DNA of 12,430 nt from the NCBI GenBank assembly GCA_025965755.1, contig JAOPWI010000382.1:1-12430 (forward strand), given 5' to 3'. This document shows positions 5,985 through 12,430 of the stretch, one piece after another; within the stretch, counting starts at the first letter, position 1, and every line of letters begins with the position of its first letter. The notes under the pieces were generated by a model. The model saw only the letters and a program-made list of their open reading frames with translations, was not told the origin of the DNA and did no database searches. This stretch comes from Frankiales bacterium. GTDB lineage: Bacteria; Actinomycetota; Actinomycetes; Mycobacteriales; SCTD01. A program made the position numbers and the translations under genes.

Positions 5985-8117
5985 GTGGCTACACGAGACC
6001 GCCGTACGCCGCGCGCTGCCGCGCCCGTGCAGCGCCAGCAGCGGGGCGGCCGCGGCCGCGAGGAGCAGGGCATCGTCGCGGTGCTCGGCAAGGCGGTCCG
6101 CGACGTGGAGATGGCCGTGCAGCGCGGCCGGCTCCGCGAGTCGACCCGCGCCACCTTCCAGGCGCTCGCGCTGCTCGTGCGCGAGGAGCGGGCCCGCATC
6201 CAGGCCGACGACATCAGTGAGGGTCGCCGGGCCGACCAGCTCAAGCGCCTGGACGGCGTGGCCACCGTGCTGGCCCGGACCGCCGCCCGCGACGGGTCGC
6301 TGCTGCAGCTGCTTGCCGAGGACGCCGAGATGTTGCACGACACCCGGCCGCTGCTGCGCGAGATGCGCCTGGCTGCCGGCGTCGACCAGCCGGAGGAGGA
6401 GCCGGTGCCCCGGCCCGCCAAGACGGCGACGACGGCGCCCCGGCCGGAGCGGCAGGTCGTGCCGCAGTCGGTCATCTCCCGGCAGCTGGCCAACCCCTTC
6501 CTCGCCCCCGACTTCTCCGCCCCGCCGCCGCCGCCCCGGCCGCGCCTGCTGGCCAGCTGGGAGCTGCTGGGCCCGTTGCTGCGGTCGTTCGAGGAGGCCT
6601 CCGGCGGGGCCTCGTCGTGCATGCGCCTGCCCGAGCCGGCGTCCCTGCAGGCGGCCGCCGGCCGGATGCTCATGCCGCACCAGGCTCAGGTCGTGGCCGC
6701 CGCGGCCGAGGGCCACCGCACCTTCCTGCTCGCCGATGAGCCGGGCCTGGGCAAGACCGCGCAGGCGCTGCTGGCCGCCGAGGCCGCCGGCGCGTACCCG
6801 CTGCTCGTCGTGGTTCCCAACGTCGTCAAGACCAACTGGGCCCGCGAGGCCGGTCTCTGGACGCCCAACCGGTCGGCCACGGTCGTGCACGGCGACGGGC
6901 ACAGCGTGGACGGGTTCTCCGACATCGTGGTCGTCAACTACGAGGTTCTGGACCGCCACGTCGGCTGGCTGGGCAGCTTCGGGTTCCGCGGCATGGTCGT
7001 GGACGAGGCCCACTTCATCAAGAACAAGAGCTCGCAGCGGTCGCAGCACGTGCTCGGGCTGTCGGAGCGGCTGCGGGCGCGCACCGTCCGACCGCTGCTC
7101 ATGGCCCTGACCGGCACGCCGCTGATCAATGACATCGAGGACTTCCTGGCCATCTGGGAGTTCCTGGGCTGGATCGACGACAGCGAGCCCGGGCCGCAGC
7201 TGATGGCAGCTCTGGAGCGCAACGGCCTCACGCCGGTCGACTTCGGCTTCTATCCGGCCGCCCGCCAGGCCGTCATCGACCTCGGCATCGTGCGCCGGCG
7301 CAAGGTCGACGTGGCCGCCGACATCCCCGCCCGGCGCATCGCGGACCTGCCGGTCGAGCTGGACGGCGCGCTCGGCCGCTCCGTCCGCGACGCCGAGCGC
7401 ACGCTGGCGCGCCGCCTGGTCAAGCGCTACCAGAGTGCCCTCGAGGCGCGCTCGCCCGGCGTCGTGCCCGACGGCATCGATCACGAGCTGGTGCGCAAGG
7501 TCGCGGCGTGGGAGCGGCAGGACGGCAAGGACGACCCGAGCGACGAGAACGTCTTCACGATGATGCGCCGCATCGGTCAGGCCAAGGCGGTGCTCGCCGC
7601 CGACTACGCCGCCCAGCTCGCCCGCAACGTCGGCAAGGTGGTGTTCTTCGCCACGCACGTCGACGTCATGGACGCCGCCGAGCTGACGTTCGCGCAGCGC
7701 GGCCTGGGCTACCGGTCGATCCGTGGCGACCAGTCCCGCAAGGCGCGCCAGGAGAGCATCGACGCGTTCACCAACGACCCGGACGTCGCGGTCGTCGTCT
7801 GCTCGCTGACCGCGGCGGGCGTCGGCCTCAACCTGCAGGTCGCCTCCAACGTGGTGCTCGCCGAGCTCAGCTGGACCGACGCGGAGCAGACGCAGGCGAT
7901 CGACCGGGTGCACCGCATCGGGCAGGACCAGCCGGTCACGGCCTGGCGCATCATCGCCGCGCAGACCATCGACGCCCGCATCGCCGAGCTGATCGACAGC
8001 AAGGCCGGCCTCGCGGCGCGCGCTCTGGACGGCTCGGACGAGGACGTCGCGTCCTCGGTCGACGTCCAGCTCGAGGCTCTGGTCGCGCTGCTCACGGGTG
8101 CCCTGCAGGCCGGCTGA
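5985..8117 (+). CDS. SNF2-family DEAH-box ATPase/helicase
   Basis: The 710-residue protein has a SNF2 ATPase core from about 225 to 675. It shows PHQ (231-233, Q-motif-like), Walker A DEPGLGKT (251-258, Lys257), motif Ia LLVVVPNVVKTNW (273-285), the DEAH box (340-343), TGTP (376-379), motif V TAAGVGLNLQ (609-618) and motif VI QAIDRVHRIGQ (637-647). All key ATPase residues are present; Pro253 replaces the usual Met of 'DEMGLGKT'. Family members translocate on double-stranded DNA and remodel DNA-protein complexes; the compact core recalls SMARCAL1-like annealing helicases. Residues 1-220 match no domain I know: a basic tail, a helical stretch (25-132) and a Pro-rich linker (135-187). The GTG at 5985 has a strong AGGAGG (5974-5979) 5 nt upstream. 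No methylase, nuclease or restriction gene adjoins it, so a repair or chromatin role is likelier than defence. It converges with the fused dehydrogenase. Confidence 0.93.
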   Translation: MATRDRRTPRAAAPVQRQQRGGRGREEQGIVAVLGKAVRDVEMAVQRGRLRESTRATFQALALLVREERARIQADDISEGRRADQLKRLDGVATVLARTAARDGSLLQLLAEDAEMLHDTRPLLREMRLAAGVDQPEEEPVPRPAKTATTAPRPERQVVPQSVISRQLANPFLAPDFSAPPPPPRPRLLASWELLGPLLRSFEEASGGASSCMRLPEPASLQAAAGRMLMPHQAQVVAAAAEGHRTFLLADEPGLGKTAQALLAAEAAGAYPLLVVVPNVVKTNWAREAGLWTPNRSATVVHGDGHSVDGFSDIVVVNYEVLDRHVGWLGSFGFRGMVVDEAHFIKNKSSQRSQHVLGLSERLRARTVRPLLMALTGTPLINDIEDFLAIWEFLGWIDDSEPGPQLMAALERNGLTPVDFGFYPAARQAVIDLGIVRRRKVDVAADIPARRIADLPVELDGALGRSVRDAERTLARRLVKRYQSALEARSPGVVPDGIDHELVRKVAAWERQDGKDDPSDENVFTMMRRIGQAKAVLAADYAAQLARNVGKVVFFATHVDVMDAAELTFAQRGLGYRSIRGDQSRKARQESIDAFTNDPDVAVVVCSLTAAGVGLNLQVASNVVLAELSWTDAEQTQAIDRVHRIGQDQPVTAWRIIAAQTIDARIAELIDSKAGLAARALDGSDEDVASSVDVQLEALVALLTGALQAG

Positions 8118-8165
8118 CCCCCGCGGGAGCCAGCCGGCCGGCAGCAGCGGGCCCGGGCGTGCGGC

Positions 8166-8209
8166 GGCGCCGGAGCCCCGCTGCAGGGGCCGGCGCCACC
8201 TGAGCGGGG
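8166..8209. terminator. Hairpin cluster between convergent genes (bidirectional terminator)
   Basis: GGCGCCGG (8166-8173) pairs with CCGGCGCC (8190-8197), and inside it CCCC (8176-8179) pairs with GGGG (8186-8189) around a GCTGCA loop with a 2-nt bulge. A competing stem pairs CCCCGCT (8176-8182) with AGCGGGG (8203-8209) and is followed by TCTTT on the plus strand. It lies between the SNF2 stop (8117) and the stop of the fused dehydrogenase (8219), where a two-way terminator is expected. Confidence 0.65.
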
Positions 8210-8218
8210 TCTTTCGGG

Positions 8219-10372
8219 CTACTTGACCAGCGGGTCGCGCGGCAGGCCGAGCAGGCGCTCGGCGATCTGGTTGCGCTTGATCTCCGAGGTGCCACCCGCG
8301 ATGGACAGACCGCGGTGCGACAGGGCCAGGAAGCCGGCCATGGCCTGCGGGCCGTCCAGGAACGCCGTGGCCGGGCCGGCCAGCTCGGTCATCATCGCCG
8401 CGGCCTCGTGGCCGGTCTCGGACAGCACCAGCTTGGTGATGTTGCCCTCGGCGCTGGGACCGCCACCGGCGACGGCGCGCTGGACGCTGCGCAGGTTGAG
8501 CAGCGTGGTGGCCTGCACCTCCGCCAGGTAGCGGCCGACCCGCGCCGCGCCACCGCCGAGCCGCTGCGGCGCCGCGTCGTACGCCTTGATGATGACGTCG
8601 GCCGGCAGCGAGTAGGTGTTGGTGCCGCCGATGCTGACCGACTCGTTGCCCAGGGTGGCCCGGGCGACGGTCCAGCCGCCGTTGATCGGGCCGACGACGT
8701 CCTCGTCGGGGACGAAGACATCGTCGAAGTAGACCTCGTTGAACTCCGCGCCGCCGTTGGTCATGCGCAGCGGCCGCACCTGAACGCCCTTGGCCTTCAT
8801 GTCGACGACCATCATCGTGATGCCCTGGTGCTTGGGAACCGTCGGGTCGGTGCGCACGGTGATGAACCCGCGGCCGGCCAGGTGCGCCCCGCTGGTCCAG
8901 ACCTTCTGGCCGTTGATGAGCCAGCCGTCCTCGACCTTGGTGGCCTTGGTGCGCACGCCGGCGGCGTCGGAGCCGGCCGCGGGCTCGCTGAACAGCTGGC
9001 ACCAGATGATCTCCTGGGTCAGCGCGCTGGGCACCCAGCGGGCGACCTGCTCCTCGGTCCCGTGCTGGACCAGCGTGAGGATGACCCAGCCGGTGATGCC
9101 GTACGCGGGTCGCTTGACGCCGGCGGACGCGAACTCCTCCTCGATGACCAGCTGCTCGATGGGTCCGGCCGCCCGGCCCCACGGGGTGGGCCAGTGCGGC
9201 TGCACGTAGCCGGTCCTGATCAGCTCGGCGCGCTGCGCCTCGGCGTCCAGGCCGGCGATCGAGCTGGCGAACGCGCGCACCTCGGTGCGGATGTTCTCGG
9301 CCTCCGGCGGCAGCTGCACGGCCTTGGAGCGGCGGACGCCGGAGCGCGCCAGGTCGACGATGTGCGCCCCGGCCTCGGAGGGCGCCAGCAGCGCGTTGAG
9401 CACGGTCGCCCGCCGCAGGAACAGGTGCGCGTCGTGCTCCCAGGTGTAGCCGATGCCGCCGTGCACCTGGATGTTGAGGTTCGCGGCCAGGTCGGCAGCC
9501 GGGCCGGCGAGGGAGGCGGCGACAGCGGACGCGTAGCTGAACTGGTCCGGCGCTCCCGACGCGGCCCGCGCGGCGTCCCAGACGGCCGCGGTCGCCAGCG
9601 AGGTGGCGACCTGCATGTTGGCGCAGTGGTGCTTGACCGCCTGGTACATCGCGATCGGCCGGCCGAACTGCTCGCGGACCTTGGCGTACTCGGCGCCCAT
9701 CTGCGTGCACTCGTCGGCGATGCCGACCGCCTCGGCCGACAGCAGCAGCCGCGCCAGGTCACGCAGGTGAGCGGCGCCGCCGGTCAGCACCGTCGCCGGC
9801 GCCCCGGTCAGGGTGACGGTGGCCGAGCGCCGCGCGTGGTCGAGGTTGGCGTGCGGCGTGCGCTCGACACCCGCGCCGGACAGGTCGACGACGAGCGCGT
9901 CGGCACCGGACGGCACGACGAGCAGATCGGCGAGGCCGCCGCCCAGCGCGACACCGGCGTCGCCGTAGGCGGCACCGTCGCGCAGCTCGACACCGGCGCC
10001 GAAACCGACCGCAGCCGTACGGGAGCCGTCGGCCAGGCCCGGCAACAGCTCCGCAGCGGCGGCGTCGTCGCCGGCCGCGGCGACCACCGCGCTCGCGAGA
10101 ACCGTGGGCAGGAACGGCCCCGGGGCGATGACCCGGCCGAGCTGCTCCACGACGACGACGAGCTCCTCCAGGCCGTAGCCCGACCCGCCGTGCTCCTCGG
10201 GCAGGTGCAGGCCCAGCCAGCCCTGGTGGGCCAGCTCGTTCCAGAACGACGGCAGGGCCTCCTGCGGCGCCTCCAGGAGCGCGCGGTTGGCCGCGCGCGC
10301 CTCGTGCTTGCGCAGGAACGACGCGACCGAGTCGGCGAGGGCGGTGTGGTCTTCGGTGAGGGCGATCGACAT
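8219..10372 (-). CDS. Fused double acyl-CoA dehydrogenase (FadE6/FadE22/FadE34 type)
   Basis: The 717-residue protein joins two acyl-CoA dehydrogenase units. The N-terminal half (1 to about 345) is beta-like, with LHLPEEHGGSG (55-65), REQFGRPIAMYQAVKH (233-248) and IQVHGGIGYTWEH (301-313). The C-terminal half (about 355-717) is alpha-like, with WCQLFSEPAAGSD (457-469), NGQKVWTSGA (487-496), FNEVYFDDV (544-552) and GGTSEIKRNQIAERLLGLPR (693-712). Glu577 in LGNESVS aligns with Glu226 of the separate alpha chain, so I infer it is the catalytic base; the C-terminal Glu position is Gly. Fused enzymes of about 710-730 residues are known in mycobacteria as FadE6, FadE22 and FadE34. They dehydrogenate acyl-CoAs, including steroid side-chain substrates for FadE34. 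The ATG at 10372 has no ribosome site but a TACTGT hexamer 6 nt upstream, so it is probably leaderless. The frame is open to 10516, but that extension lacks family similarity. Confidence 0.93.
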   Translation of the reverse strand: MSIALTEDHTALADSVASFLRKHEARAANRALLEAPQEALPSFWNELAHQGWLGLHLPEEHGGSGYGLEELVVVVEQLGRVIAPGPFLPTVLASAVVAAAGDDAAAAELLPGLADGSRTAAVGFGAGVELRDGAAYGDAGVALGGGLADLLVVPSGADALVVDLSGAGVERTPHANLDHARRSATVTLTGAPATVLTGGAAHLRDLARLLLSAEAVGIADECTQMGAEYAKVREQFGRPIAMYQAVKHHCANMQVATSLATAAVWDAARAASGAPDQFSYASAVAASLAGPAADLAANLNIQVHGGIGYTWEHDAHLFLRRATVLNALLAPSEAGAHIVDLARSGVRRSKAVQLPPEAENIRTEVRAFASSIAGLDAEAQRAELIRTGYVQPHWPTPWGRAAGPIEQLVIEEEFASAGVKRPAYGITGWVILTLVQHGTEEQVARWVPSALTQEIIWCQLFSEPAAGSDAAGVRTKATKVEDGWLINGQKVWTSGAHLAGRGFITVRTDPTVPKHQGITMMVVDMKAKGVQVRPLRMTNGGAEFNEVYFDDVFVPDEDVVGPINGGWTVARATLGNESVSIGGTNTYSLPADVIIKAYDAAPQRLGGGAARVGRYLAEVQATTLLNLRSVQRAVAGGGPSAEGNITKLVLSETGHEAAAMMTELAGPATAFLDGPQAMAGFLALSHRGLSIAGGTSEIKRNQIAERLLGLPRDPLVK

Positions 10373-10378
10373 GGCGGA

Positions 10379-10384
10379 ACAGTA
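10379..10384 (-). promoter_or_regulatory. -10 element (TACTGT) for the leaderless fused dehydrogenase
   Basis: On the minus strand TACTGT fits TANNNT and stands 6 nt before the ATG at 10372, placing the transcription start at the A of ATG. There is no Shine-Dalgarno sequence. The stretch 10379-10402 is clearly less GC-rich than its surroundings, as expected of a promoter. A short symmetric AATC-T-GATT (10384-10392) touches the -10 and might be a binding site, but it is too short to rely on. Confidence 0.55.
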
Positions 10385-10517
10385 ATCTGATTGCGTTGTT
10401 TCGCGCGCCCGGGGTCGGGGCACGGTTTGGCGTTCCGGTGCGTCGGACCTTCGCCCGCAGGCGCTGGTGGGCGAGGTCCCGCGCCGCGCGACGTCCCGGG
10501 ATGTCGGTGCCAGCACC

Positions 10518-10523
10518 TAAAGT
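10518..10523 (+). promoter_or_regulatory. -10 element (TAAAGT) for the leaderless Ala/Lys-repeat gene
   Basis: TAAAGT fits TANNNT and ends 6 nt before the ATG at 10530, so transcription would begin at the start codon. No ribosome site lies between. The divergent fused dehydrogenase promoter is about 135 bp away in the same intergenic region. Confidence 0.55.
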
Positions 10524-10529
10524 TGCGCC

Positions 10530-10847
10530 ATGAGCAAGACCGACGCCATGAAGGCGATGAAGGCCGCGCGCGCCGCCGAGCGGACGCAGGCCAGCGCGGC
10601 GCCCCGGGCCGCTCGGCCGGCCGCCTCGGCCAAGGCCGCCCCAGCCCCTGCCAAGGCTTCAGCCCCTGCCAAGGCCTCAGCCCCTGCCAAGGCCTCAGCC
10701 GCAGTCAAGGCCTCAGCCGGCCCCGCGGCGGTGCCGTCCACCGGTGAGCTGTGCGCCCACCGCGCGATCAGCGGCAAGAGCTGCATCCGGGACAAGGGCC
10801 ATGCCGAGCGCGACCACCGCTACGCCAAGACGCCCGCGCGCGGCTGA
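10530..10847 (+). CDS. Small Ala/Lys-repeat protein with C-terminal Cys/His cluster
   Basis: I recognise no named family. The 105-residue protein has three parts: a basic helical start (1-37, MSKTDAMKAMKAARAAE...), four APAKAS-type hexapeptide repeats (39-62), and a compact tail (70-100) with Cys75, His77, Cys85, His91 and His96. The repeats resemble the Pro/Ala/Lys DNA-binding tails of actinobacterial HU-like and histone H1-like proteins, so nucleic-acid binding is a fair inference. The C-H-C-H-H pattern could bind zinc. Tandem 18-bp DNA repeats encode the middle part, so repeat number may vary between strains. The start is supported by TAAAGT 6 nt upstream (leaderless). The opposite strand is also open here, but encodes only a repetitive mirror of the repeats. 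The WS/DGAT gene lies 66 bp downstream with its own likely promoter. Confidence 0.72.
   Translation: MSKTDAMKAMKAARAAERTQASAAPRAARPAASAKAAPAPAKASAPAKASAPAKASAAVKASAGPAAVPSTGELCAHRAISGKSCIRDKGHAERDHRYAKTPARG
10644..10715 (+). repeat. Four tandem 18-bp repeats encoding APAKAS
   Basis: Units start at 10644, 10662, 10680 and 10698. Units 2 and 3 are identical (GCCCCTGCCAAGGCCTCA), unit 1 differs at one base, and unit 4 is diverged in its first half and reads AAVKAS. Near-identity at DNA level, including third codon positions, points to recent duplication or slippage rather than old protein-level conservation. Confidence 0.92.
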
Positions 10848-10860
10848 GGCTTCGCGCCTG

Positions 10861-10889
10861 CTGACCGGACGGCGTCGCGGTGGCAGGAT
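10861..10889 (+). promoter_or_regulatory. Putative promoter of the WS/DGAT gene
   Basis: CTGACC (10861-10866) resembles TTGACA. After a 17-bp spacer comes CAGGAT (10884-10889), which keeps the key A and T of the -10. The start would fall near 10896, about 18 nt before the ATG at 10914, with AGGGGG (10904-10909) as ribosome site. Confidence 0.45.
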
Positions 10890-10913
10890 GGCGCGCCTCG
10901 GTCAGGGGGCCCC

Positions 10914-12374
10914 ATGCAGCAGCTCACAGGACTCGACGCCAGCTTCCTCTACCTGGAGACCGGGGCGACCTCGGGCCACGTCTGCGGGGTCGCCCTGCTG
11001 GATCCGTCGACGGGCGCCCAGCGGCTGACCTACGACGTGCTGCGCACCGTGGTGGAGCAGCGGCTGCACCTGCTGCCGCCCCTGCGGCGTCGCCTCGTGC
11101 CGGTGCCGTTCGGGATCGACCGGCCGTACTGGGTGGAGGATCCGGACTTCGACCTGGACTTTCACGTCCGCGAGCTGGGGCTGCCGGCGCCGGGTGGCCC
11201 GGAGCAGCTGGCCGAGCAGGTCGCCCGGATCGCCGCCCGCCCGCTCGACCGGGCCCGTCCGCTCTGGGAGATCTTTCTGATCTCCGGCCTGGCGGGGGAC
11301 CGGTTGGCGCTGCTGGTGAAGTTCCACCACGCCGCGGTCGACGGCGTCTCCGGTACGGAGGTGCTGACCACCCTGCTCGACCAGACGCCGGTCCCGCCAC
11401 CGGCGGAGCCGGCCCCGCCCTGGCAGCCCGAGCAGGTCCCCAGCGACCTGCGGATGTGGCTGCGCGGCCTGGCCGGCCTGGCGGCGCAGCCGCTGCGCGC
11501 TCTCGAGTACCAGCGCAAGGTGCTGGCCAGCCTGCCGGCGACCGCGCGCTTTGTGGCTCAGACGCCGCCGCCGAACGTCTCCGGCGAGGTGGCCCGGTGG
11601 CTCGTGTCGGGAGCCGCCGCGCAGGGACGGCCGCTCGAGCTGCCCGGAGTCGTCGCGCCGCGGACGTCGTTCAACCGGCCGGTCACTGCGCACCGCCGCT
11701 GGGCGTACGGGACGACGTCGCTGGCCGCCGTCAAGCAGGTCAAGAGCGCGTTCGGCGTGACGGTCAACGACGTCGTGATGGCGGTGTGCGCCGGCGGGCT
11801 GCGTCGCTGGCTGCAGGCCCACGACGAGCTGCCGAGCCAGCCGCTGCTGGCCATGGTGCCGATCTCCGTGCGCACCCCTGCGCAGCAGGGCACCTTCGGC
11901 AACCGCGTCTCCGGAATGATCGCTGCGCTGCCGACGCACCTGCCCGACCCGGTCGAGCGCCTGCGTGCCGCGCACGAGGCGATGCGGGCCGCCAAGGAGC
12001 AGCACGGGGCGGTCAGCGCGGAGGTGCTCATGGACGTCACCCAGTTCGCCATGCCGGCGCTGGCGACGCAGGCGGCCCGGGTGGCGGCGCAGCTGCGGGT
12101 GGCCGACTACGTCAACCCGCCGTACAACCTGGTCATCTCCAACGTTCCCGGCCCGCGCAGCCCGCTCTACCTGGCCGGGGCGCAGGTGGAGGGCTACTTC
12201 CCGGTCTCCATCGTGACCGACGGCCAGGGCCTGAACATCACGGTCATGAGCTACCTGGACGACCTCGACATCGGCCTGGTGTCCTGCCGCGAGCTGGTGC
12301 CGGACCTGTGGGACCTGCTCGGCTATCTGACGGACTCGCTGGACGAGCTGGTCGCGGCGACCGCGACCGCGTAG
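10914..12374 (+). CDS. WS/DGAT acyltransferase (wax ester/triacylglycerol synthase)
   Basis: The 486-residue protein starts with MQQLTGLDASFLYLE, the usual opening of the family. It has RPLWE (115-119) and the catalytic HHAAVDG (138-144, HHxxxDG; His139 is the expected base). The second half has TVNDVVMAVCAGGLRRWL (283-300), PISVRT (316-321) and NLVISNVPGP (405-414), all conserved in WS/DGAT enzymes. The length fits the actinobacterial family (about 450-500). The enzyme transfers an acyl group from acyl-CoA to diacylglycerol or a fatty alcohol, making storage lipid at the membrane and lipid-body surface. AGGGGG at 10904-10909 lies 4 nt before the ATG. The gene appears to be monocistronic: it has its own promoter-like elements and a hairpin directly after the stop. 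Whether it makes triacylglycerol or wax ester cannot be told from sequence. Confidence 0.95.
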   Translation: MQQLTGLDASFLYLETGATSGHVCGVALLDPSTGAQRLTYDVLRTVVEQRLHLLPPLRRRLVPVPFGIDRPYWVEDPDFDLDFHVRELGLPAPGGPEQLAEQVARIAARPLDRARPLWEIFLISGLAGDRLALLVKFHHAAVDGVSGTEVLTTLLDQTPVPPPAEPAPPWQPEQVPSDLRMWLRGLAGLAAQPLRALEYQRKVLASLPATARFVAQTPPPNVSGEVARWLVSGAAAQGRPLELPGVVAPRTSFNRPVTAHRRWAYGTTSLAAVKQVKSAFGVTVNDVVMAVCAGGLRRWLQAHDELPSQPLLAMVPISVRTPAQQGTFGNRVSGMIAALPTHLPDPVERLRAAHEAMRAAKEQHGAVSAEVLMDVTQFAMPALATQAARVAAQLRVADYVNPPYNLVISNVPGPRSPLYLAGAQVEGYFPVSIVTDGQGLNITVMSYLDDLDIGLVSCRELVPDLWDLLGYLTDSLDELVAATATA

Positions 12375-12405
12375 GGGCGACAGCCGGCACGCCCGCGGTC
12401 GCCCC
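12374..12405 (+). terminator. Hairpin terminator after the WS/DGAT gene
   Basis: GGGGCGAC (12374-12381) and GTCGCCCC (12398-12405) form a perfect 8-bp stem with a 16-nt loop, beginning at the last base of the stop codon. A second pairing, AGCCGG (12382-12387) with CCGGCT (12404-12409), competes with it. No T-run follows, as is common for hairpin terminators in high-GC actinobacteria. The remaining bases to 12430 show no gene. Confidence 0.5.
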
Positions 12406-12430
12406 GGCTGGCGTCAGGCGCCGGGAGCGT

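Noticed and set aside
5404..8117. SNF2 ATPase as part of an anti-phage defence island
   Set aside because: SNF2 proteins do occur in defence systems such as DISARM, but no methylase, nuclease, phospholipase D or other partner is present, and the neighbours are lipid-metabolism genes.
5319..8218. Very long minus-strand open frame under the SNF2 gene
   Set aside because: It is a GC-rich shadow frame. Its residues are Arg/Ala/Gly-rich without motifs, while the plus strand has a full set of SNF2 motifs.
8315..10390. Long plus-strand frame opposite the fused dehydrogenase
   Set aside because: It is antisense to a clear two-unit dehydrogenase and shows no domain of its own; stop codons are simply rare at this GC content.
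10373..10516. N-terminal extension of the fused dehydrogenase
   Set aside because: It has no family similarity, and a -10-like element 6 nt before the ATG at 10372 supports the shorter form.
10644..10715. Short tandem repeats as a CRISPR array
   Set aside because: The 18-bp units are contiguous with no spacers and keep the reading frame of a coding sequence.
10517..10795. Minus-strand frame with AEALAG repeats
   Set aside because: It is the mirror of the APAKAS repeats. The plus-strand gene has a better start, a promoter-like element and an ordered Cys/His tail.

Overview
The window is very GC-rich. Its codons nearly always end in G or C, GTG starts are common, and several genes look leaderless. 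It carries a wax-ester/triacylglycerol synthase and several FadE-type acyl-CoA dehydrogenases. Together these point to a high-GC actinobacterium; Geodermatophilaceae or a related soil lineage is my guess, which nothing in the window settles. I see no insertion sequence, phage gene, tRNA, rRNA or CRISPR array. The genes read as chromosomal housekeeping and lipid-metabolism genes.

Layout from left to right. (1) 1-2131, minus strand: an apparent operon of a MOSC-domain protein, a GT2 glycosyltransferase of the polyprenyl-phosphate-sugar synthase type, and a multi-pass GT-C (GT39-like) membrane glycosyltransferase that runs off the left edge. The two transferases suggest a pair in which one makes a lipid-linked sugar donor and the other uses it. 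(2) 2172-2981, plus: an SseA-type sulfurtransferase, divergent from the MOSC gene across a 40-bp gap. (3) 3037-5306, plus: two acyl-CoA dehydrogenase genes overlapping by 4 bp, the alpha and beta chains of a heteromeric enzyme. (4) 5404-5703, plus: a 99-residue protein with a likely Cys/His zinc site. (5) 5985-8117, plus: a SNF2-family ATPase with an unassigned N-terminal region. (6) 8219-10372, minus: a 717-residue fused double acyl-CoA dehydrogenase of the FadE6/FadE22/FadE34 architecture. It converges on the SNF2 gene over a strong hairpin region. (7) 10530-10847, plus: a small Ala/Lys-repeat protein with a C-terminal Cys/His cluster, divergent from the fused dehydrogenase. (8) 10914-12374, plus: a WS/DGAT acyltransferase followed by a terminator-like hairpin.

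As a set, the dehydrogenases (acyl-CoA oxidation) and the WS/DGAT enzyme (acyl-CoA storage as neutral lipid) act on the same metabolite pool. The SNF2 ATPase and the two small Cys/His proteins are the least explained content. The most notable structural observation is that one alpha/beta dehydrogenase architecture occurs twice: once as two genes in the order alpha-beta and once as one fused gene in the order beta-alpha. I did not find a convincing new multi-gene system; the small proteins and the SNF2 neighbourhood are the best places to look.
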